From Streptacidiphilus carbonis (lineage in GTDB: Bacteria; Actinomycetota; Actinomycetes; Streptomycetales; Streptomycetaceae): DNA of 45,690 bases. This document shows, one piece after another, positions 40,301 through 45,690 of this stretch (the stretch's first letter is position 1; each line of letters begins with the position of its first letter). Under the pieces are notes generated by a model, which was not told the DNA's origin, ran no database searches, and saw only the letters and a list, made by a program, of their open reading frames with translations. The position numbers and the translations under genes were made by a program. Where the stretch lies: the NCBI RefSeq assembly GCF_000787775.1, contig NZ_BBPM01000009.1:60790-106479 (forward strand). Direction: 5' to 3'.

Positions 40301-40816
40301 CTACTGACCGGGCCGGTCCACCGGATCGGCCGGGGCGGCGGCCCGCAGCAGCTCGTCGCGCTGCCGGTTCCACCGGTCCAGCAGTTGCGGCAGCTCGCGC
40401 CGGATGAAGGCGAAGAAGACCATCGACTCGCGCAGCCGCACCCCCGCCGGGCTGTCCGTGCCCAGCAGGGCGACCCCCTCGTCCATGCTGGACTCCCAGC
40501 GCGAGAGCACCTGGTCGCGGCGGAGCATCGCCTCGTGCCAGCCGTCGGTCAGCACCCGGTAGCGGTCCCGGCGCGAGCCGGGGTCGCGCTCGCGGGTGGC
40601 CAGGCCGACCTGGGTCAGGTAGCGCACCGCGCCGGACACCGCGGCCGGGCTGATCTCCAGCAGTTCGGCCAGCTCCGCCGAGGTCAGCCGGCCGGAGTCG
40701 CTGGACAGCAGCGCTGCGAAGACCCGCGAGGGCATCCGCGGGACGCCGCCGTCGCAGAGGACGCCCGCGAAGCGCTCGATGAACTCCCGCAGGCCGGTGG
40801 TCTCGTTGATCCCCAT
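40301..40816 (-). CDS. GbsR/MarR-family regulator
   Basis: 171 residues. The winged helix is MPSRVFAALLSSDSGRLTSA, ELAELLEISPAAVSGAVRYL, TQVGLATRERDPGSRRDRYR. The flanking helices (GLREFIERFAGVLCDGGV; VRLRESMVFFAFIRRELPQL) match the GbsR/MarR subfamily, which in streptomycetes is regularly divergent from a two-gene ABC antibiotic exporter, as here. An inverted repeat TTCACA-N4-TGTGAA lies between the genes. Confidence 0.9.
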   Translation of the reverse strand: MGINETTGLREFIERFAGVLCDGGVPRMPSRVFAALLSSDSGRLTSAELAELLEISPAAVSGAVRYLTQVGLATRERDPGSRRDRYRVLTDGWHEAMLRRDQVLSRWESSMDEGVALLGTDSPAGVRLRESMVFFAFIRRELPQLLDRWNRQRDELLRAAAPADPVDRPGQ

Positions 40817-40852
40817 GGCCTCACACTATCCGGCATCAGCGGCTTCATAATA

Positions 40853-40868
40853 TTCACAGAATTGTGAA
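40853..40868. promoter_or_regulatory. Operator candidate between gbsR/marR and the ABC exporter
   Basis: TTCACAGAATTGTGAA has perfect 6-bp arms. It lies in the only AT-rich part of the 71-bp gap between the divergent starts, 19 bp upstream of the exporter ATPase gene. Confidence 0.65.
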
Positions 40869-40887
40869 ACTAGTGTAGCTTCGTGCC

Positions 40888-41829
40888 ATGGCAATGTCGA
40901 TGTCCCCGGCTGTCTCGGTGTCCGGGCTGGTCAAGACCTTCGGGCGGACCCGCGCCCTGGACGGTCTGGAGCTGAGCGTCGCGCGGGGCGAGGTGCACGG
41001 CTTCCTCGGGCCCAACGGCGCGGGCAAGTCCACCACCATCCGGGTCCTGCTCGGCCTGATCCGCGCCGACTCCGGTACCGTCCGGCTGCTGGACGGCGAC
41101 CCCTGGCGCGACTCGGTCGCGCTGCACCGCCGACTGGCCCATGTGCCGGGCGATGTGACGCTGTGGCGCAACCTCACCGGCGGTGAGGTGATCGACCTGC
41201 TGGGACGGCTGCGCGGCGGCCTGAACCCCGACCGGCGGGCCGAGCTGCTGGAGCGGTTCGAGCTGGACCCGACCAAGAAGGGCAACGCCTACTCCAAGGG
41301 GAACCGGCAGAAGGTGGCCCTGGTCGCCGCCTTCGCCTCGGACGCCGAACTGCTGATCCTGGACGAGCCCACTTCGGGCCTGGACCCGCTGATGGAGGAG
41401 GTGTTCCGCGGCTGCGTCGCCGAGGGGCGCGACCGGGGCCGCACCGTGCTGCTGTCCAGCCACGTCCTGTCCGAGGTCGAGGCGCTGTGCGACCGGGTGA
41501 GCATCATCCGGGCCGGACGTACCGTGGAGAGCGGTTCGCTGGCCGCGCTGCGGCACCTCACCCGAACCTCGATCGAGGCCGAACTCGGCGACGCCCCACA
41601 GGGGTTGGACCGACTCCCAGGACTGCACGGCGTCGACCTGGGCCAGGGCGACGGCGGCGGTGTCCACCTGCGCTGCCAGGTGGACACCGATCGGCTCGAC
41701 GCCCTGCTGCGCGTCCTCTCCGCCGCCGGGGTCCGTACTCTGACGAGCCGTCCGCCCACGCTGGAGGAGCTGTTCCTGCGCCACTACGAGCAGCCGGCCG
41801 AATCCGCCCCGCAGGGCGTGACCTCATGA
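40888..41829 (+). CDS. ABC exporter ATP-binding subunit
   Basis: 313 residues. Walker A is [20 protein letters not shown]. The signature region is the divergent [20 protein letters not shown]. Walker B is [17 protein letters not shown] and the H-loop [17 protein letters not shown]. The C-terminal 80 residues ([18 protein letters not shown]) match DrrA-like exporters that carry antibiotics out of the cell. It overlaps the permease gene by ATGA (41826-41829). Confidence 0.93.
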   Translation: MAMSMSPAVSVSGLVKTFGRTRALDGLELSVARGEVHGFLGPNGAGKSTTIRVLLGLIRADSGTVRLLDGDPWRDSVALHRRLAHVPGDVTLWRNLTGGEVIDLLGRLRGGLNPDRRAELLERFELDPTKKGNAYSKGNRQKVALVAAFASDAELLILDEPTSGLDPLMEEVFRGCVAEGRDRGRTVLLSSHVLSEVEALCDRVSIIRAGRTVESGSLAALRHLTRTSIEAELGDAPQGLDRLPGLHGVDLGQGDGGGVHLRCQVDTDRLDALLRVLSAAGVRTLTSRPPTLEELFLRHYEQPAESAPQGVTS

Positions 41830-43436
41830 CCGCCGGGCGCATGACCGCCGGGCTCGGCGAACTGCTGCGGCTGGCCCTGCGCCGGGACCGGATCATGCTG
41901 CCGATCTGGATCTACGCGTTGATCGGCTCGGTGGTCAGCACCCTGGTCTCGATCCGCCGTCTCTACCCGGACGACGCCTCCCGGGAGCAGTTGGCGCAGA
42001 GCATCAACGGCAATCCGTCCTTGCGCACGCTGTACGGTCCGGTGTACGACGCCCACAGCGTCGGAGCCCTCACCGCCTGGCGCATCCTGCCGTTCGGCGG
42101 GCTGATGATCGGGCTGCTCTGCGTCCTGCTGATCACCCGTCACACCCGGGCCGAGGAGGAGTCGGGACGGCTGGAGCTGATCGGCGCCGGGGCGGTCGGC
42201 CGGTCCGCGCCACTGGCCGCCGCCCTGGGCACGGCGCTCACCGCCTGCGTCACTGTCGCCCTGGCCGTACCGCTGCTGATGACGGCCTTCGGCGAGGACG
42301 CAGCAGGATCGTTCGCCCTCGGCCTCGCCTACGCCGGGGTCGGCCTGGTCTTCGCCGGCGCCGCGGCGCTCGCCGCCCAGGTCACCGGGACCGCACGGGC
42401 GGCCAACGGCATCGGCGGAGCGCTGCTGGGCCTGGCCTACGTGCTGCGTGCCACCGGTGACGCGTCCGGCAGCAGCGGACCGGAGTGGCTGGTCTGGCTG
42501 TCGCCGCTGGGCTGGGCCGAGCGGGTCCGGCCCTACCGCGACAACGCCTGGTGGCTGCCTGCGCTGATGCTCGCGGCGTTCGTCGTCCAGGTCGCCGGGG
42601 CGTACCTGCTGGCGGACCGCCGGGACCTGGGCAGCGGACTGCTCCCGCAGCGGCCCGGACCGCCGGCCGGCGCCCCCTCGCTGCGCAGCGCCTACGTGCT
42701 CGGCCTGCGGCTCCAGCGCGGCAGCCTCTACGGCTGGACGGCGGGGTTCCTCGCCGCCGGGCTGGTCTTCGGCGGTATCAGCCAGGGCATCAGGCAACTG
42801 CTCCAGGGCAGCGGCTCGGCGCAGCAACTGCTGGAGCGGATGGGCGGCACCCACGGGGCCGTCGACTCCTACCTGTCCACGATGGTCAGCACCTTCGGCA
42901 TGGTCGCCGCCGTCTACGCGGTGCAGACCGTGCTGCGGCTGCGCGGCGAGGAGACCGGCGGACGGGCCGAGCCGGTGCTGGCCACCGGCGTGGCCAGGCT
43001 CACCTGGGCGTGGAGCCATCTGGTGTACCCGCTGCTCGGCTCGGCCGTCCTGCTGCTGGCCGCCGGCCTGGGGCTCGGCCTGGGCACGGGCGCGGTGCTG
43101 GGTGACCTCGGCGGCTGGACCTGGCGGTTGCTCGGCGCGGCGCTGGTGCAGCTCCCGGCGGTGTGGGTGTTCGCCGGGGCGGCCGTCGCGCTGTTCGGGC
43201 TGCTGCCGCGCTGGACCGCCGCGGCTTGGGGCATCGTCGGGGTGCTGCTGTTCATCGCCTATCTGGGGCCGCTGCTGAGTGCGGGTCAGTGGGTCCTGGA
43301 CCTGACGCCGTTCACCCATGTGCCTCGCCTGCCCGGCGGCACGGTGACGCTGCAGCCGCTGCTCTGGCTGACGCTGGTCACCGTGGCGCTGGGCGGCGCG
43401 GGCCTGGCCGGGCTGCGCCGCCGGGACCTGGGCTGA
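41826..43436 (+). CDS. ABC exporter permease (polyketide-antibiotic-transporter type)
   Basis: 536 residues starting at the ATGA overlap ([20 protein letters not shown]). About 12 membrane helices in two similar halves, for example [60 protein letters not shown], and [21 protein letters not shown] large outside loop after helix 1 contains [20 protein letters not shown], as in family members. It forms the membrane pathway for the ATPase encoded just upstream. Substrate unknown. Confidence 0.9.
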   Translation: MTAGRMTAGLGELLRLALRRDRIMLPIWIYALIGSVVSTLVSIRRLYPDDASREQLAQSINGNPSLRTLYGPVYDAHSVGALTAWRILPFGGLMIGLLCVLLITRHTRAEEESGRLELIGAGAVGRSAPLAAALGTALTACVTVALAVPLLMTAFGEDAAGSFALGLAYAGVGLVFAGAAALAAQVTGTARAANGIGGALLGLAYVLRATGDASGSSGPEWLVWLSPLGWAERVRPYRDNAWWLPALMLAAFVVQVAGAYLLADRRDLGSGLLPQRPGPPAGAPSLRSAYVLGLRLQRGSLYGWTAGFLAAGLVFGGISQGIRQLLQGSGSAQQLLERMGGTHGAVDSYLSTMVSTFGMVAAVYAVQTVLRLRGEETGGRAEPVLATGVARLTWAWSHLVYPLLGSAVLLLAAGLGLGLGTGAVLGDLGGWTWRLLGAALVQLPAVWVFAGAAVALFGLLPRWTAAAWGIVGVLLFIAYLGPLLSAGQWVLDLTPFTHVPRLPGGTVTLQPLLWLTLVTVALGGAGLAGLRRRDLG

Positions 43437-43458
43437 CGAGCGGGCCGGCGCCTGCGCG

Positions 43459-44439
43459 TCAGAGGTCCAGCATCAGGCGCCGACCGCGGCAGCGGGAGAC
43501 GCAGATCATCATGGTCTCGTTCGCGGCCTGCTCCTCGGCGCTGAGCACCGAGTCCCGGTGGTCGGCCTCGCCCTCGACGATCTCGGTCTCGCAGGTGCCG
43601 CAGGTGCCCTCGGTGCAGGAGTAGAGCACCTGCACCCCGGCGTCCAGGACGGTCTGCAGGATGCTCGCCCCCGGTGCCACGGTGAGGGTCAGCCCCGATT
43701 CCTGCAGCACGAGTTCGAAGGCGTCCGAGACCGCGTCGGGGTCCGCGGGACGGGCGGTGAAACGCTCCGTGCGGAGAGTGCCGGGCGGTCGGGTGCGACA
43801 GCGGTCCTCGATCGCGTCGAGCAGTGGGCCCGGGCCGCAGCAGTAGACCAGGGTGTCCGGCCCGGCCGCGGCGAGCGCGCGGTCCAGGTCCAGCAGCCCG
43901 GTCTCGTCCTGCGGGGCGACGGTGATCCGGCCCCGGCCGCCGTCCAGGGCGGTGAGCCGGTCCAGGAAGGCCATCGACCCCCGGGTGCGCCCGCCGTAGA
44001 GCAGGGTCCACTCGCCGCCGGCCGCCTCGGCGGCAGCCAGCATCGGCAGCAGCGGGGTGATGCCGATGCCGCCGGCGACGAACAGGTAGCGGCGGGCCGG
44101 GCGCAGTTCGAAGTGGTTGCGCGGCCCCCGGACCTGGACCCGTTCGCCCTCCGTGAGCGTCGCGTGCACGTGGGCGGAGCCGCCGCGGCCGACGCCGTCC
44201 GGTTCGCGCAGCACGGCGATCTGCCAGCGGCTGCGGTCTTCCGGGTCCCCGCACAGCGAGTACTGGCGGGTGCGGGAGCCGTCGAGGAGGAGGTCGATGT
44301 GGGCCCCGGGCTGCCAGGCCGGCAGCTCCCGGCCGTCCGGGTGACGGAGCGTCAGGGAGACGACGCCTTCGGCCTCCTGGGTGCGGCCGCTGACGGTCAG
44401 TTCGGCCTGGTACTCGGCTGCGGTGTGCTGGGTGCTCAT
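43459..44439 (-). CDS. VanB-like flavin/2Fe-2S oxygenase reductase
   Basis: 326 residues with the phthalate-dioxygenase-reductase layout. The flavin domain has SRTRQYSLCGDPEDRSRWQI (RxYS), the NAD domain has YLFVAGGIGITPLLPMLAAA and LVYCCGPGPLLDAI. The C-terminal plant-type ferredoxin carries SCTEGTCGTCETEIVEGEAD (Cys275, Cys280, Cys283) and MMICVSR (Cys313). It passes electrons from NAD(P)H to the Rieske oxygenase encoded two genes upstream. Its ATG overlaps the stop of the 58-aa gene (ATGA). Confidence 0.93.
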   Translation of the reverse strand: MSTQHTAAEYQAELTVSGRTQEAEGVVSLTLRHPDGRELPAWQPGAHIDLLLDGSRTRQYSLCGDPEDRSRWQIAVLREPDGVGRGGSAHVHATLTEGERVQVRGPRNHFELRPARRYLFVAGGIGITPLLPMLAAAEAAGGEWTLLYGGRTRGSMAFLDRLTALDGGRGRITVAPQDETGLLDLDRALAAAGPDTLVYCCGPGPLLDAIEDRCRTRPPGTLRTERFTARPADPDAVSDAFELVLQESGLTLTVAPGASILQTVLDAGVQVLYSCTEGTCGTCETEIVEGEADHRDSVLSAEEQAANETMMICVSRCRGRRLMLDL

Positions 44440-44612
44440 CGGTGGCTTTCCTCGTGGCGGTGTTCATGCGTGAGCATCCAGCCCCACATCTCCACCGGGT
44501 CGTCGTCGGTGTGCTCGGCCCCGCAGTGGCAGCTGCCGTGCAGCAGGTCGGTGCCGGGCAGCCAGTGGACGCGGTAGACCTCGCCGGCGGCGGGGCCGCT
44601 TCCGGTCGTCAC
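44436..44612 (-). CDS. Small Cys/His protein between oxygenase and reductase (58 aa)
   Basis: GTG start at 44612 overlaps the oxygenase stop (GTGA) and its TGA overlaps the reductase ATG (ATGA), so all three genes are translationally coupled. The product is V-TTGSGPAAGEVYRVHWLPG, TDLLHGSCHCGAEHTDDDP, VEMWGWMLTHEHRHEESHR. CHC plus His residues could bind metal, and the pattern HGSCHCGAEH with a Trp-rich helix recurs, as I recall, in small streptomycete proteins beside oxygenases. It could help assembly of the oxygenase, but function is unknown. Confidence 0.8.
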   Translation of the reverse strand: MTTGSGPAAGEVYRVHWLPGTDLLHGSCHCGAEHTDDDPVEMWGWMLTHEHRHEESHR

Positions 44613-45628
44613 TGCTTCTGCTCCGCAAGCCGGGCCAGGATGCGGCGGGCGGCCAGGCCGCCGGTGTCGATGTTGATGCTGAGCTCCTGGTAGCCGGCCG
44701 GTTCGGTGGCCAGCGCGCGCTGGAGCAGGTTGAGCGCGTCCACGTCCTGCATCACCACGGTGTGGTTGAAGTCGTGCAGGAAGGTGGTGACCTCCTCGTC
44801 GTCCCGGGCGAAGTCACGGGAGACGGCCCAGAAGTCGTAGACGCTGCCCTCCGTGGAGGGGGTGATCGCGTAGGTGATCTCGGTGTGGAAGGCGGGTGCT
44901 TCCTGGCCGGCCGGGGTGATCCGACTGTGCAGCAGGTAGAGGCAGGGGGCCAGGTACTCGATGTCCTGGTGCCGGGTGATCCGCCCCTCGATGCCGGTGG
45001 ACCGGGCGTAGAAGGGCGGGCACTCGGCGTCGTCCATGTGCCGGGACACCCGGACGATCGCACCGGCCTCGTCGACCTCGGTGGTGATCGGCGTCTCGGC
45101 GACCTCGGGGGTGCCGATGTAGCCGCCGTGCAGATACGTCTCGTGCGAGAGGTCCAGCAGGTTGTCGACCAGCAGCCCGTAGTCGGCGTCGATCGGCTCC
45201 ATCCCGCTGACCGAGGTCCAGTTCTCGCCGTCGGCGAGGTGCGGGGCCCGGGGGACCGCGGCGCTGTCGGCGAGCTCGGGGTCGCCGATCCACACCCAGA
45301 CGAAGGTGTCCTGCTCCACCACCGGGTACGAGTTCACCCGGGCGGTACGCGGTATCCGCCGCTGGCCGGGGACGTAGACGCAGGTGCCCGTCGTGTCGTA
45401 GGTGAAGCCGTGGTAGCCGCAGACGACCCGGTCGCCGTCCAGCCGGCTCTCGGAGAGCGGGAAGCGGCGGTGCACGCAGCGGTCGGCCAGGGCGACCACC
45501 CGCTGCTCCTCGTCCTCGGTGCGGTAGAAGGCGATGGGCTCGCCGAGGACGGTCCGGGCGAGCAGGTCGCGGCCGACCTCGCGGCCGTAGGCGGCGACGT
45601 ACCACTGGTTGCGGGCGAATGCGGTCAT
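44609..45628 (-). CDS. VanA-like Rieske non-heme iron oxygenase
   Basis: 339 residues. The Rieske cluster ligands are DRCVHRRFPLSESRL (Cys51, His53) and VVCGYHGFTYD (Cys70, His73). The mononuclear iron site is VDNLLDLSHETYLHGGYIGT (Asp159 region, His162, His167), with a C-terminal Asp in the region HTVVMQDVDALNLLQRAL. Length and motif spacing fit the vanillate O-demethylase/toluate type, which hydroxylates or demethylates aromatic acids. It is the first gene of the operon; 45629-45690 contains its upstream region (no gene seen). Confidence 0.93.
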   Translation of the reverse strand: MTAFARNQWYVAAYGREVGRDLLARTVLGEPIAFYRTEDEEQRVVALADRCVHRRFPLSESRLDGDRVVCGYHGFTYDTTGTCVYVPGQRRIPRTARVNSYPVVEQDTFVWVWIGDPELADSAAVPRAPHLADGENWTSVSGMEPIDADYGLLVDNLLDLSHETYLHGGYIGTPEVAETPITTEVDEAGAIVRVSRHMDDAECPPFYARSTGIEGRITRHQDIEYLAPCLYLLHSRITPAGQEAPAFHTEITYAITPSTEGSVYDFWAVSRDFARDDEEVTTFLHDFNHTVVMQDVDALNLLQRALATEPAGYQELSINIDTGGLAARRILARLAEQKQ

Positions 45629-45690
45629 GGCGGTTTCCCTCGGCGCTGGGGGATGGGGGACGGGGGCAGGAGCGGGGCAGGGCTGCGGAC

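Overview
The window is high-GC DNA (strong G/C preference at third codon positions) with the gene content of a soil actinomycete of the Streptomyces/Kitasatospora/Streptacidiphilus group: many small actinobacterial proteins of unknown function, an anti-sigma-type ATPase, ABC-F and MFS drug-resistance proteins, GbsR/MarR-linked antibiotic exporters, secreted polysaccharide-degrading enzymes, and a RepSA-type integrative element. The genus cannot be fixed from sequence reading alone. No CRISPR array, rRNA or transposase was seen. One tRNA (Leu, anticodon GAG) is present at 21925-22010.

Layout. 1-1800: a leftward run of very small genes (ArsR regulator, 66-, 74- and 67-residue proteins, a one-helix membrane protein, and a STAS protein cut by the window edge) with a perfect palindrome as likely ArsR operator. 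1801-13161: a leftward host operon (thioesterase, phosphotransferase, exonuclease III, 67-aa protein) split by an 8.4-kb integrative element. The element (about 4157-12570) carries a large serine integrase, a RepSA-like rolling-circle initiator, an XRE regulator-GNAT pair, several small cargo genes, a 161-bp inverted repeat, and no recognisable FtsK/Tra translocase. Removing it rejoins the thioesterase gene in frame as a 263-residue protein. The rebuilt attP is a 48-bp imperfect palindrome centred on TC.

13322-23347: ordinary chromosomal genes (early-set domain protein, MFS exporter, winged-helix regulator, ABC-F ATPase, M20 peptidase, metallo-beta-lactamase-fold hydrolase, anti-sigma-type ATPase, tRNA-Leu, C45-type acyltransferase/peptidase). 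23705-29027: a secreted CBM2-kelch protein with a structured leader, then two divergent regulator-enzyme pairs (TetR/SDR and MarR/alpha-beta hydrolase), each with clear operators between the genes.

29046-31928: a small island with a DUF6879-like protein, a 66-residue Ala-rich peptide, an E1/ThiF enzyme with an N-terminal clamp-like domain (the layout of the microcin C7 adenylase MccB) and a SAM methyltransferase. This is the best candidate for an undescribed peptide-modifying system. 31979-40135: plant and algal polysaccharide degradation (pectin methylesterase and polygalacturonase coupled in one operon, GH53 galactanase, PL7 alginate lyase) around a divergent katG/fur oxidative-stress pair. 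40301-43436: a GbsR/MarR regulator divergent from a two-gene ABC exporter. 43459-45628: a three-gene, stop-start-overlapping operon encoding a VanA-like Rieske oxygenase, a 58-residue protein, and a VanB-like flavin/2Fe-2S reductase.
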